From contig NZ_JAMQHS010000002.1 in assembly GCF_023845585.1 (NCBI RefSeq), positions 124,001 through 188,000 of the forward strand: a DNA stretch of 64,000 bases. The letters run 5' to 3'. The translations under genes were made by a program, and so were the position numbers. Under the pieces are notes generated by a model. That model was given only the letters and a program-made list of their open reading frames with translations, had not been told where the DNA came from and made no database searches. Position 1 is the stretch's first letter. Each line of letters begins with the position of its first letter. Positions 18,312 to 27,586 of this stretch are shown here, piece by piece. The stretch comes from Clostridium sp. CMCC3677. GTDB taxonomy: Bacteria; Bacillota; Clostridia; Clostridiales; Clostridiaceae.

Positions 18312-18378
18312 AAAAGATATAAATAACTATATCTTTTATTAATGTTGATTTTTTAGCCGTGGAGATATCCATGGCTTT
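18312..18378. terminator. two adjacent terminator-like hairpins in a gene-free stretch
   Basis: AAAAGATATA pairs with TATATCTTTT (18312-18337). AGCCGTGGA pairs with TCCATGGCT (18355-18376, one G-T pair) with T tracts on both sides. The 18088-18500 gap holds no gene I can support. An imperfect hairpin at 18223-18260 lies upstream, so the stretch might encode a small RNA ending here. Confidence 0.5.
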
Positions 18379-18500
18379 ATTTATTTTGTAATTATATTTA
18401 TAGGCTTAAAAACAATAATATTACTAAAATAATATAATTTAAATCTTGAAATCTATATAGATTTTCGTGACTTGAATTTAAAAAAAGAAGGACGAAAAGA

Positions 18501-20414
18501 ATGAATAATATAACAATAGAAAAATTAAATTATGAAAATTTAAAAGAAATTGTAAAATCATATTGTATAAGCAATTTAGGTAAAAATTTAATAGATAAAC
18601 TTATGCCAAGTAAGAATTTAAAGCAAGTAAATAGAATGTTAAATGAAACTTCAGAAGGAAGAAGACTTATAGATGCATCTTATCATATGCCTCTTGAAGG
18701 AATATTTGATATAAATCCATTATTGAATAAAATGGAAAAAGGGGCAGTGCTTGAACCCTCAGAATTAATAACTATTGGTGATTTTTTAAGAGGATGTAGA
18801 AAAGTAAAATTATTTATTAAAGACAAAGAAGGATATGCGCCTACATTAAGCAGCTATGGAGAAAATATAACTGAACTTCAATATATAGAAGAGGAAATTT
18901 CAATATCAATTAAAGGTACGATAATTGATTCTAATGCAACAAAAGAATTGAAAAAAATAAGAAAGCACATTGATTTATGTGAAGGAAAGATAAATGAAAA
19001 ACTTGAAAAATTTATAAAAAGTCCATCTAATCGAGAATATTTGCAAGAAGTTTTTGTAAGTCAAAGAAATGGAAGATATACTGTTCCAATAAAAGTTTCA
19101 TATAAAAATCAAGTTAGTGGCAGTATTGTGGAAGTATCTTCAAAAGGAAACACTGTATTTATGGAGCCAAACATAATATCTAAATATACAGTTGAACTAG
19201 CTTCTTTAAGGGGTGAAGAAAGCATTGAAGAATATAAGATACTATCAACTTTAACAGAAATGATTTTTTCAAGAATTAGAGAATTAAAAGTTAATGTTGA
19301 AGTTATATCTGAATATGACATGATATTAGCTAAAGCAAAATATAGTAAGGATATTAAAGGCGTTAAACCTAAATTAAATAATCACGGCTTTATTAATATA
19401 GTAGATGGAAGATATCCATTGATTAAAAATTCAATACCTTTAAATTTAAAAATAGGAGAGGAATATAGAAGTTTAATAATTACTGGTCCTAATGCTGGAG
19501 GAAAAACAGTAGTATTAAAAACAGTGGGAATTCTTACAATGGCAATCCAAAGTGGATTTCATATAAGTGCAAATGAAAACTCTGAAATGGCTGTGTTTGA
19601 TAATATATTTGTTGATATTGGTGATGATCAAAGCGTTGAAAATTCATTAAGTACATTTTCATCACATGTTGGTAATTTATCAAGAATTTTAAGAGAAAGC
19701 ACTAAAAATACATTGCTTTTATTTGATGAAATAGGAAGTGGTACAGAACCTAATGAAGGAGCAGCATTAGCTATTGCGATATTAGAGGAGTTTTATAAAA
19801 AAGGATGTATAACAGTTGCATCCACTCATTATGGTGAAATTAAAAATTTTTCTTATAATCATCCACATTTTGAAAATGCTGCAATGGAATTTAAAAAAGA
19901 TACTTTAGAACCTATGTATAGGCTTAATATAGGAAAAAGTGGGGAAAGTAACGCCTTATATATTGCAAAAAAAATGGGCATTGATGATGTTATACTTGAT
20001 AGAAGTAAGAGATATTTTAAGAGCAAAGAATATAATTATGAGATTATAGATTCAAGAAAATTATTAAAGAATAAAACTGAAAATGAAAACTTAGAATATG
20101 AAGATATAATTAATGAGTATGACTATAAAATAGGTGATAAAGTTTTATTATTAGATAAAAAGGTTAGTGCAGTAGTCTATAAAACAAAAGATAGATTTAA
20201 TAATGTAGTTGTATTTTTAAATAATGAATTTGTAGAAGTGAATTTTAAAAGATTAAAGTTGGAATTTACAGCAGAAGAATTGTATCCAAAAGATTATGAT
20301 TTGAATCAATTATTTGTAAGTTTTAAAGAAAGAAAATTAGACAAAGATTTAAAAAGAGGCTCAAAGAAAGCAATCAAAAAGTTTAGAAAAGAAATTAACA
20401 CAGTAAATGTATAA
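18501..20414 (+). CDS. MutS2-type DNA-binding ATPase lacking the Smr domain
   Basis: 637 residues, related to MutS2 but shorter than the usual ~785. The N-terminal helical lever/core (about 10-300) includes VSQRNGRYTVPIKVSYKNQV and SSKGNTVFMEPN, both typical of MutS2. The ATPase has Walker A TGPNAGGKT (328-336), Walker B LLLFDEIGSGTEPNEG and the switch histidine in STHYGEIKNFSY. The C-terminus ends in a basic tail after a short SH3-like KOW-type segment (YKIGDKVLLLDK) and has no Smr nuclease domain. MutS2 proteins suppress recombination or rescue collided ribosomes. Loss of Smr suggests the branching or recognition role without cutting. A full MutS2 presumably exists elsewhere in the genome. 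Monocistronic. Confidence 0.85.
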   Translation: MNNITIEKLNYENLKEIVKSYCISNLGKNLIDKLMPSKNLKQVNRMLNETSEGRRLIDASYHMPLEGIFDINPLLNKMEKGAVLEPSELITIGDFLRGCRKVKLFIKDKEGYAPTLSSYGENITELQYIEEEISISIKGTIIDSNATKELKKIRKHIDLCEGKINEKLEKFIKSPSNREYLQEVFVSQRNGRYTVPIKVSYKNQVSGSIVEVSSKGNTVFMEPNIISKYTVELASLRGEESIEEYKILSTLTEMIFSRIRELKVNVEVISEYDMILAKAKYSKDIKGVKPKLNNHGFINIVDGRYPLIKNSIPLNLKIGEEYRSLIITGPNAGGKTVVLKTVGILTMAIQSGFHISANENSEMAVFDNIFVDIGDDQSVENSLSTFSSHVGNLSRILRESTKNTLLLFDEIGSGTEPNEGAALAIAILEEFYKKGCITVASTHYGEIKNFSYNHPHFENAAMEFKKDTLEPMYRLNIGKSGESNALYIAKKMGIDDVILDRSKRYFKSKEYNYEIIDSRKLLKNKTENENLEYEDIINEYDYKIGDKVLLLDKKVSAVVYKTKDRFNNVVVFLNNEFVEVNFKRLKLEFTAEELYPKDYDLNQLFVSFKERKLDKDLKRGSKKAIKKFRKEINTVNV

Positions 20415-20487
20415 CTAAATAGTATAAGTATCTATCTATAAAATGAACTTAATTTAAGGTGGTTTTATAGGTAGTTATTTTAAAGAT

Positions 20488-20685
20488 ATGAATTCAGTAG
20501 ATATAGCTAAAATAATATCAGAAGGTGCAATAATGACAATTGAATTTTTGGATTTAAAAGCTGATATGACTGTAGTTGACAAAGAAGATAGAATAGTTGG
20601 AATAATTACAGCATTTATCCCTATGCTTATGGATACTGGTGGCAATGCAGGATCACAATCATTTACTTTAATAATTAAGGATTAG
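20488..20685 (+). pseudogene. collapsed MgtE magnesium-transporter remnant
   Basis: The 65-codon frame strings together three short pieces of MgtE in the right order: an N-domain piece ending GAIMTIEFLDLKADMTV, a CBS-domain piece VDKEDRIVGIIT, and the pore-domain segment AFIPMLMDTGGNAGSQS with the conserved Asp and Gly residues of the selectivity pore. More than 300 intervening residues are missing. Upstream codons (GSYFKD) continue in frame. It cannot make a transporter. I read it as a gene that shrank by successive internal deletions. Confidence 0.8.
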
Positions 20686-20923
20686 TGTTAGGTGATATAA
20701 GTATTAAAGATACAAATACTATTTTAATTAATTTAAATTAATGCTATAATACGGACAGGAATTAATAGGATATTTTATATAAACATATATAAATATGGAA
20801 TTTATTTCAATATATATGTACTGAATTAATATCTCAATGTTGTTAATAAATTTATATATGAGTATGTGTTTTATATAAACAGAAAGAAAATACTTAACTT
20901 ATTTAACAGGGGGGACTTTTAAA

Positions 20924-22567
20924 GTGCTGACGGAAGGGATAAAGGGGATTAACAAAAAGTTAATATTGCTTATAATAACAAATGTAATTAGCTTTTATAT
21001 TATATTTAAATTGAATATTTTTATGGTTAATAATGTAGATTTAGCTGAATTAACTCTTGTTAAAGATATAAAAGGTATAAATTATATAATAGGATTTATA
21101 TCAGTGTTTTGTTGTTTTTTATATTATTATTTATACGAAGAAAATTATTTTTTTATGTTTTCACTAATCTATCTATCTATATATTCTGAATTTTTAATAG
21201 TTGATTTTTTAACAAAACATATAAATATAAGTGTTCTTATGCATTCTAACTCATCATTTGTAGGTTTTGCATCAATATTTAGAACGCTATTATTATATTT
21301 AACTATATTCAATCAAAACAAAGTAACCAAAGGTATTTGTAAAAATAGATTTGCTACAGTAATATTTGTTTTGATTTCTAATGTATTATTTATATTAATG
21401 GAGTTAAATATAATGCAGTACTATTCACATGCAATTAATATAAATATTCTTATGATTATTAAGTGTATAATAAATTTAGCGACGTACTTATTAATATTAG
21501 AAGTATGTATAAAATACTTTAAAGAAAAAGAATTTAATTATTTTATAACTTTTGCTAGTTTAAGTGTTATGTTTTTGAGCAGAATTTTACTAGTTAAAAG
21601 TTTATATAAAGACGAAAAGATGATGTATGTATTAAATCGCTGTCTATTGGCATTAGGTTTTTTCATAATAATAATCAGTGTATTTATAGAAATAATAACT
21701 AAGTCTAAAGAAAACAAGGAGTTAAGTTATGAAGTGGTTAATCAAAAAAATGAAATGTATAAATTGAAGGAAGAAGAGGAAATGAGGAGTCAATTTTTTG
21801 CAAACATATCTCATGAACTTAGAACACCACTTAATATAATCATTTCATCTTTTCAACTTTTAAGAATGTACAATTATAATGAAGAAGAATTTTTAAAATA
21901 TTACAATAAATATGAAAACACAATTTCACAAAATTGTTCTAGGATGTTAAGACTTATTAATAACATTATTGATGTTACTAAGTTTGATGCTGGATGTTTT
22001 AAAATGAATTTTGTTAATTGTGAAATTATTAGTTTGGTTGAAAATATAACTCTATCAATAGCAGAATATGAGAAAGCTAGAAAAAGGAATATAATTTTCG
22101 ATACAGATTGTGAGTTCCTTGAAATAAAGTGTGATCCAGAAAATATGGAAAGAGCAATTTTAAATCTTCTTTCTAATGCTATTAAATTTACAAGTGATAA
22201 TGGAAATATATTTGTGAATATTGAAAGTCAAAATAATGATGAGTATTTAAGCATAACTATAAAAGATGATGGAATAGGAATTCCAAAAGATTTTAGAAAA
22301 AGCGTTTTTGAAAGATTTGTACAAGTTGATAAGTCTTTTAGAAGAAATGTAGAGGGAAGTGGAATAGGCTTATCTTTAGTTAAATATATAGTAAATTCTC
22401 ATAACGGAGAGATCAATCTAAAAGATAATGAAGAAAAAGGCTGTGAATTTATAATCAATTTACCTAATGTAAAGATAGAGGAAGAGTTAGATGATATTGA
22501 ATTCAATTTGCATAAAAAAGATGAAATTGATAGTAAAATACTTATTGAACTTTCAGATATTAAATAA
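20924..22567 (+). CDS. membrane-bound orphan sensor histidine kinase
   Basis: 547 residues from GTG 20924 (CAGGGGGGAC ribosome site). About eight membrane helices fill residues 15-265, an integral-membrane sensor of unknown class. A short coiled coil leads to HisKA (H297 in ANISHELRTPLN) and HATPase_c (NLLSNAIKF, DDGIGIP and GSGIGLSLVK). The protein ends IDSKILIELSDIK, a variant of the tail shared by the three kinases at 41-46.5 kb. No response regulator is adjacent, so it is an orphan kinase; in clostridia such kinases often feed Spo0A directly, but that is inference here. Its catalytic region is clearly paralogous to those three. Confidence 0.88.
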   Translation: MLTEGIKGINKKLILLIITNVISFYIIFKLNIFMVNNVDLAELTLVKDIKGINYIIGFISVFCCFLYYYLYEENYFFMFSLIYLSIYSEFLIVDFLTKHINISVLMHSNSSFVGFASIFRTLLLYLTIFNQNKVTKGICKNRFATVIFVLISNVLFILMELNIMQYYSHAININILMIIKCIINLATYLLILEVCIKYFKEKEFNYFITFASLSVMFLSRILLVKSLYKDEKMMYVLNRCLLALGFFIIIISVFIEIITKSKENKELSYEVVNQKNEMYKLKEEEEMRSQFFANISHELRTPLNIIISSFQLLRMYNYNEEEFLKYYNKYENTISQNCSRMLRLINNIIDVTKFDAGCFKMNFVNCEIISLVENITLSIAEYEKARKRNIIFDTDCEFLEIKCDPENMERAILNLLSNAIKFTSDNGNIFVNIESQNNDEYLSITIKDDGIGIPKDFRKSVFERFVQVDKSFRRNVEGSGIGLSLVKYIVNSHNGEINLKDNEEKGCEFIINLPNVKIEEELDDIEFNLHKKDEIDSKILIELSDIK

Positions 22568-22574
22568 AAAATAT

Positions 22575-22606
22575 AAAACCTTGTAGTTTTAGAATTACAA
22601 GGTTTT
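22575..22606. terminator. bidirectional terminator
   Basis: AAAACCTTGTA and TACAAGGTTTT form an 11-bp stem with a 10-base loop between the plus-strand kinase and the convergent ABC permease gene. Confidence 0.87.
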
Positions 22607-22612
22607 CTGTTA

Positions 22613-25099
22613 TTAAAAATTTTCTATTCTATCAATAAGACTTTTTTTATAGGTATTTTTGTATATAATTCTTGGAAGTATAATTGAAATAACAATTAAA
22701 ATTGAAGATGCTATGAAAATAGGGGTAAGTTTAAAACAATAATTAATATAAGTTATATTATTAGTTAATGATTTAATTATAGTAGAAGAAAAATATATAC
22801 CTATAGTGATTTCAAATATTATAGTTAAAATTGCATAATATAATCCTTCATATGTTAAAAGTTTTAATATTTGTTTTTTGGTCATTCCTATACTTTCAAG
22901 GATTGCAAATTCTTTTTCATAAGAAATTATTTCTGTAATAAAAGAATTTATAAAATTGAGTATTCCAATTAAACCAATAATAAGTACTAAAACATATCCA
23001 ACTATACTGTAGGAGCGTTGTATTGATTTTAGTTCAGAAATATATGTGGCAGTAGATTTATATTTTATGTTGGAATCAATATTCATAGTATAATTTTCAA
23101 GAAAATTTTGCATTTCATTTATTTTATTATTATCTACATTAAAGTAATAACTTGCTAACAAAGGATTATCAAATTGATTTTTGAATTCATTATCTGGTAA
23201 AATACATTCAATATTAAAATCTGAATTTTTATCTCCATGAAATCCATTAGAATTTGAATGTAATTGATCAGGTATAGTGCAAAATCCTATAACCTCATAA
23301 GTTTTAGTTTTAAAATCATCATATTTTATAGTAATTTTGTCTCCTATTTTATAGTAACTTATTGTGTTATTATAATTAGATGTAGTAGGACAAATAAGAA
23401 TATAATTACCTTCTTTAAATTTTTCTAAATTAAGATCTCCTTGAATTATTAGTAATTTTTGTAAAAGAAAATCATTCATTCCATATAATTTAATATTACA
23501 TTTTCCAATTTTTTTAAATTCATCAAATTTTTCATTTAAGTAATATTTACTTTTAGGATAAGTTAAATTTAGTGTATTATTAATATTATTTAATGCGTCG
23601 ATACTTACGGTATGAGGAACACCATCAAAATATAAATAGCCTCTCTCTTTAATATAATCATTGCCATTTATTAAACTTATAAGGCTATTTGGAAGTATAT
23701 CCTCATTATCATATTGAAAAGTCAAATAGCTAAAAAAGTTCTTATTACTAACTTGAAAATCACATAATGAATTTTCTTGTAAATATATATTTATATTATA
23801 ATTATTTACAATGTTGAATACAGCATTAAACAATATTAAACTAAGGGATAATGAAATTACTATAATTATAGATTTTTTTATATCTCTAAATAAATTTAAA
23901 AAAGCCATTTTATATATTTTACCGTTTGTATTTATGTTTCTTTTTAGGAAAATATTATTTTTACTAACATGAGAATACTTTATAGCTTCAATAGGTGTTA
24001 TGTATGCAGCTACTTTACTAGGTTTAATGCAAGCGATAAAAACTGTAATAAGAGAAAAAATTGTTGTTAAAATAAATATATTTGGGTGCAAGGAAAAATG
24101 AATATTTTGATAAGCAAGTAAATTATTCATTAAAGTTTTATTAATTATAGGTAAAAGAATAATACTAATCATATAACCTAAAAATATGCCTATGGGTATA
24201 CCTATAATTGAAAGAAAAAGAGCTTGTATAAAAAGAATTTTCTTTATTTGTTTTGATGTTGTCCCTAGAGTTTTTAAAAGACCCCAAAATTGAATATCTT
24301 TAACTATTGATATATGAAAAATATTATAAATAATTAAATATCCTGTAAAAGTTATAAATAAAATTACAAGAGATAAAGAAAAAATTATTTCGGGACTACA
24401 AATAAAATCATATGACCAATTAATACGTAGATTTATATCAGATTCTATATTACAATCGTTTAATATTCTATTAATTTTTTTGTTAACATTAAAATTATTT
24501 TTTAATATTATATCAGCAACAATTATTTTATCAGAATTTAATTCATTGTAATGTATGAAATTATTTTTTAAGAACTCTTCTGAAACATAAATTTTATTAT
24601 TACTTTCAACATAAGAATTATCATAAAATCCTGTTAATACAAAATCTTTACCATTTAAAGATAAATATGCACCTATATTATGAGGAATATTAAACATATC
24701 TAAAACTTTTGTACTAGTCATTATTTCATTTGATTTTATGGGCATAGTTCCAATTTTAGGATAGGAAAAATTGCATTTGGCATAAATTTCATTACAATAT
24801 AACATTTGAATATTTGAATTAATAAATTCTTTATTTGTAATTTTAGATATAGGTATAGAAATACCTATATCTTTTACTAAAGGATGCTCCTTCATTTTGT
24901 TAAAATCATATTTTGTTATATATTGTAAAGTGAAATTTGATGAATTACCTTGTTCAAGCATTGTTGAAATTTCAGCAGATTTGCATATACTAAAAGCTAG
25001 AGTAAATAAGCTTGTAAATAACACAGTAGTTAATATTATAGAGAAAATTGCAAGTACATTTCTGATTTTATTAGCTTTAAAGCTTTTTTTACAAAGCAT
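22613..25099 (-). CDS. FtsX-type ABC transporter permease
   Basis: 828 residues with two FtsX-like units. There is an N-terminal helix (about 12-35), an extracellular domain, three helices (about 230-370), a second anchoring helix near 400, a second large extracellular domain and three C-terminal helices (about 705-820). This is the MacB/antimicrobial-peptide-export style. The ATPase gene lies 85 bases upstream in the same direction. The start is odd. ATG 25099 is about 40 bases from the only strong ribosome site (AGGAGGGG, 25145-25138). The frame stays open upstream with no ATG/GTG/TTG, and the 12 extra codons look like a normal family N-terminus. An ATT (25135) or ATA (25132) start, or a damaged start, is possible. 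Confidence 0.85.
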   Translation of the reverse strand: MLCKKSFKANKIRNVLAIFSIILTTVLFTSLFTLAFSICKSAEISTMLEQGNSSNFTLQYITKYDFNKMKEHPLVKDIGISIPISKITNKEFINSNIQMLYCNEIYAKCNFSYPKIGTMPIKSNEIMTSTKVLDMFNIPHNIGAYLSLNGKDFVLTGFYDNSYVESNNKIYVSEEFLKNNFIHYNELNSDKIIVADIILKNNFNVNKKINRILNDCNIESDINLRINWSYDFICSPEIIFSLSLVILFITFTGYLIIYNIFHISIVKDIQFWGLLKTLGTTSKQIKKILFIQALFLSIIGIPIGIFLGYMISIILLPIINKTLMNNLLAYQNIHFSLHPNIFILTTIFSLITVFIACIKPSKVAAYITPIEAIKYSHVSKNNIFLKRNINTNGKIYKMAFLNLFRDIKKSIIIVISLSLSLILFNAVFNIVNNYNINIYLQENSLCDFQVSNKNFFSYLTFQYDNEDILPNSLISLINGNDYIKERGYLYFDGVPHTVSIDALNNINNTLNLTYPKSKYYLNEKFDEFKKIGKCNIKLYGMNDFLLQKLLIIQGDLNLEKFKEGNYILICPTTSNYNNTISYYKIGDKITIKYDDFKTKTYEVIGFCTIPDQLHSNSNGFHGDKNSDFNIECILPDNEFKNQFDNPLLASYYFNVDNNKINEMQNFLENYTMNIDSNIKYKSTATYISELKSIQRSYSIVGYVLVLIIGLIGILNFINSFITEIISYEKEFAILESIGMTKKQILKLLTYEGLYYAILTIIFEITIGIYFSSTIIKSLTNNITYINYCFKLTPIFIASSILIVISIILPRIIYKNTYKKSLIDRIENF

Positions 25100-25184
25100 A
25101 AAAATAACTTTTTTATTGTCATTTTCAAATATAATTACCCCTCCTTTTTTATTTAGTCTATGTTTTAATATTTAGATTATAGTT

Positions 25185-25850
25185 CTAATTTATTATTTTT
25201 CCATCTTCAAGACGAATTATAGAATTAGCAAGTTGAGCTATTTCTTCATTATGTGTAATCATAACAATTGTTTGATGAAAAAGTTCACTTGAAATTTTTA
25301 GTAATCCTAAAACTTCTTGACTTGTTTTACTATCAAGATTTCCTGTGGGTTCATCAGCAAGTATAATTGTTGGTTTAGTAATTAATGCTCGTGCAATGGC
25401 AACCTTTTGTTGTTGTCCACCTGATAGCTGGTTAGGAAGACAAGAAAGTTTTTCTTTTAACTTTAATATAGTAACAATTTTGTTGAAAAAATCAGTATCG
25501 ATATTATTCCCATCAAGTTGAAGAGGAAGTAATATATTTTCACAAACGCTCAACATAGGAATTAAATTATAATTTTGAAATATAAAACCAATATTGCGAC
25601 GGCGAAAAATAGTAAGAGCATCCTCAGTAAACTTAGAAATATCTTTATTATTAACAAAAACTTGCCCAGAAGTAGGTCTATCAAGACCACTTAACATATG
25701 AAGTAAAGTAGATTTTCCACTGCCGGATGTACCTACTATAGCAATAAAGTTTCCTTTCTCTATTTTTAAATTTATATTGTTTAAAGCTTTAACAATATTT
25801 AGACCTTGTTCATATTGTTTACTTAAATTAATAGTTTCTAATAATGACAT
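25185..25850 (-). CDS. ABC transporter ATP-binding protein (MacB/LolD type)
   Basis: 221 residues, the standard length. Walker A is GTSGSGKST (40-48), then the Q-loop FQNYNLIP (about 91-98), signature [15 protein letters not shown] (142-156), Walker [14 protein letters not shown] (about 161-173) and switch histidine MITHNEE. This subfamily partners FtsX-type permeases in export or in sensing of peptides and lipids rather than import. It lies between the FliL-like gene (29 bases) and the permease, and is probably co-transcribed with both. TAAGGGG precedes the ATG. Confidence 0.93.
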   Translation of the reverse strand: MSLLETINLSKQYEQGLNIVKALNNINLKIEKGNFIAIVGTSGSGKSTLLHMLSGLDRPTSGQVFVNNKDISKFTEDALTIFRRRNIGFIFQNYNLIPMLSVCENILLPLQLDGNNIDTDFFNKIVTILKLKEKLSCLPNQLSGGQQQKVAIARALITKPTIILADEPTGNLDSKTSQEVLGLLKISSELFHQTIVMITHNEEIAQLANSIIRLEDGKIIN

Positions 25851-25879
25851 ATTAAAACCCCTTATTAAGTTTAGTATAT

Positions 25880-26341
25880 TTATTGCAATAAATATTGAGA
25901 AAATCTTATGTCTATAATTTTAAAGTCCTGAAGATTTTTATTTATTACATCAAGTAATTCTTGTTTAATTTTCTTTTCATTATTTAAATCATTTAAATAA
26001 TCATAATCTCTATTTCTAAAATAATTATTTACTATATCTTTTACAATAGGAAGTTTATTCTCTTTTGTTAATTGATTTTTAGCAATACTATCTTTTTTAT
26101 TATAACCTACAGAAAGTTTACCTTTAAAATATCTATTTTTAGAAGTATCGTTTAAACCAACAGTAAATTCTCCTAAATCAACATATACTTCATGTATTTT
26201 ACTTTCTTTAAAAATTATCATATTATTACTATGAAGATACCATATACTAGTCAAGATTATAACTAAGAACATTATTAAAATTAAAGAAATTACTTTAGTT
26301 TTTGATTTTTTATTAGATTTAGACGAATTTTCATTACTCAT
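25880..26341 (-). CDS. FliL-like membrane protein in an ABC-transporter cluster
   Basis: 153 residues: a short basic N-terminus, one membrane helix (about 17-36) and an extracytoplasmic domain. The domain reads like the flagellar motor-associated protein FliL: HEVYVDLGEFTVGLND, then GKLSVGYNKKD, LPIVKDIVNNYFRNRDYDYL and the ending IIDIRFSQYLLQ. No flagellar gene is near. It heads the transcript with the ABC ATPase and permease, so here it may be a stomatin-interacting-type accessory subunit of the transporter. That is inference. The family call rests on recognised sequence pattern, not an alignment. Confidence 0.7.
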   Translation of the reverse strand: MSNENSSKSNKKSKTKVISLILIMFLVIILTSIWYLHSNNMIIFKESKIHEVYVDLGEFTVGLNDTSKNRYFKGKLSVGYNKKDSIAKNQLTKENKLPIVKDIVNNYFRNRDYDYLNDLNNEKKIKQELLDVINKNLQDFKIIDIRFSQYLLQ

Positions 26342-26392
26342 ATAATTACCTCTTTCTAAAATGTATTTTCAATATATATTTTAGAAACTAAA

Positions 26393-26440
26393 TGTAACAA
26401 AAATCTCACAGTTTAAAAATATAATGTTACAAATTTGAGA
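26393..26440 (-). promoter_or_regulatory. candidate response-regulator operator (direct repeat)
   Basis: On the minus strand, TCTCAAATTTGTAACA (26440-26425) and TGAGATTTTTGTTACA (26408-26393) repeat with a 32-base step, upstream of the FliL-ABC operon. OmpR-type regulators usually bind such tandem half-sites. The kinase/regulator pair next door is the obvious candidate. Confidence 0.4.
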
Positions 26441-26557
26441 TAATTTGCTTATGATTTATATTAAAATATAAATACTACTTTTAAATCACATCTCTATCCA
26501 GTTTTATTTATGCATATATCAATATTCTGATAAAAAATTGACTAAATCAAAAAATAG

Positions 26558-27586
26558 CTATTGATTTAATAAGAATATTGAAAAAGTAGATCCGTTACCT
26601 TTACTTGAACTTACTTTAATATAGCCACCTTCTTTTGAAATGATTTCACGAGAAAGATAAAGACCGATGCCAATACCAGAAATGTCATAAACATCTTCTT
26701 CTCGATAAAAACGATTAAAAATTTTACATATATTTTTAGAATTTATACCAATGCCATCATCGCTTATATCTATTTTAGTAAAGATCTCTAAAGGAGTAAC
26801 ACTTATAGAAATATTACCTTCACAGTGAGTATATTTTACTGCATTATCTAAAATATTAAAAATAGCTTCACTTGTCCATTTGGCATCATGTTTTACAATT
26901 AATGAAGAATCACAAGATACATTAATATTTAAATTTTTCTTTTCTGCTGTAAATATTATATTGCCTAAAGAAGATGCAATCGTATTACAGAGAAGAGAAG
27001 ACTTTATATTTAAAGATATTAAACCAGTTTCAAGTCTAGACATTTTTATTATTGACTGCATTAAAAAGTCTAATTTATTTAATTGATTGTTTATTAATAA
27101 TAAAAATTCATTAACTTTTTCTTTAGAAAGTTCTCTTTCAATTAAGGTAGAATTATATAATTTTAAATTTGCAATAGGAGTTTTAACTTGATGAGAAATA
27201 TCAGAAATTAAACTTTGAATTTCTATTTTTTCTATTTCACTTTTATTTCTACTCTCAAGCATTAAGTTATATAATTTTTTTAATTTATTTTGAAATTTAG
27301 ATACCAAAGTTTCATCTTCAAGATTAAAAGCAATATTATCCTTTCCAGAGATCATATCATCGATGCAATTATCTATAGTTTTAAATGTATAGATAATTCT
27401 TTCTCTTATTAAAATAATAAAAATTAATCCAAGAAAAATATAAGATAAAGCAAATAAAAGAGTTAAAATTTTCACGTTGAAATTTTCTATTTTGATAAAA
27501 ATAAAAGCTGTAAAACTTATAAAAAGCAAAATTAACAGTGATATAGTTAAGTTATAAATTTTATTGAATGATAAATTAATTTTCAT
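26558..27586 (-). CDS. sensor histidine kinase (OmpR-type partner)
   Basis: 342 residues from ATG 27586; a GTG at 27598 is in frame but the AGGTGG ribosome site fits the ATG. Two membrane helices (about 12-33 and 40-62) are separated by a loop of only a few residues, the 'intramembrane-sensing' layout seen in BceS-like kinases. A linker follows, then HisKA with H132 (DISHQVKTPIAN) and HATPase_c (FNILDNAVKYT, DDGIGI, GIGIGLYLSREI). The gene overlaps the response-regulator gene by 11 bases. Kinases of this layout usually respond to flux through a neighbouring ABC exporter, here the FtsX-type permease downstream. Confidence 0.9.
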   Translation of the reverse strand: MKINLSFNKIYNLTISLLILLFISFTAFIFIKIENFNVKILTLLFALSYIFLGLIFIILIRERIIYTFKTIDNCIDDMISGKDNIAFNLEDETLVSKFQNKLKKLYNLMLESRNKSEIEKIEIQSLISDISHQVKTPIANLKLYNSTLIERELSKEKVNEFLLLINNQLNKLDFLMQSIIKMSRLETGLISLNIKSSLLCNTIASSLGNIIFTAEKKNLNINVSCDSSLIVKHDAKWTSEAIFNILDNAVKYTHCEGNISISVTPLEIFTKIDISDDGIGINSKNICKIFNRFYREEDVYDISGIGIGLYLSREIISKEGGYIKVSSSKGNGSTFSIFLLNQ

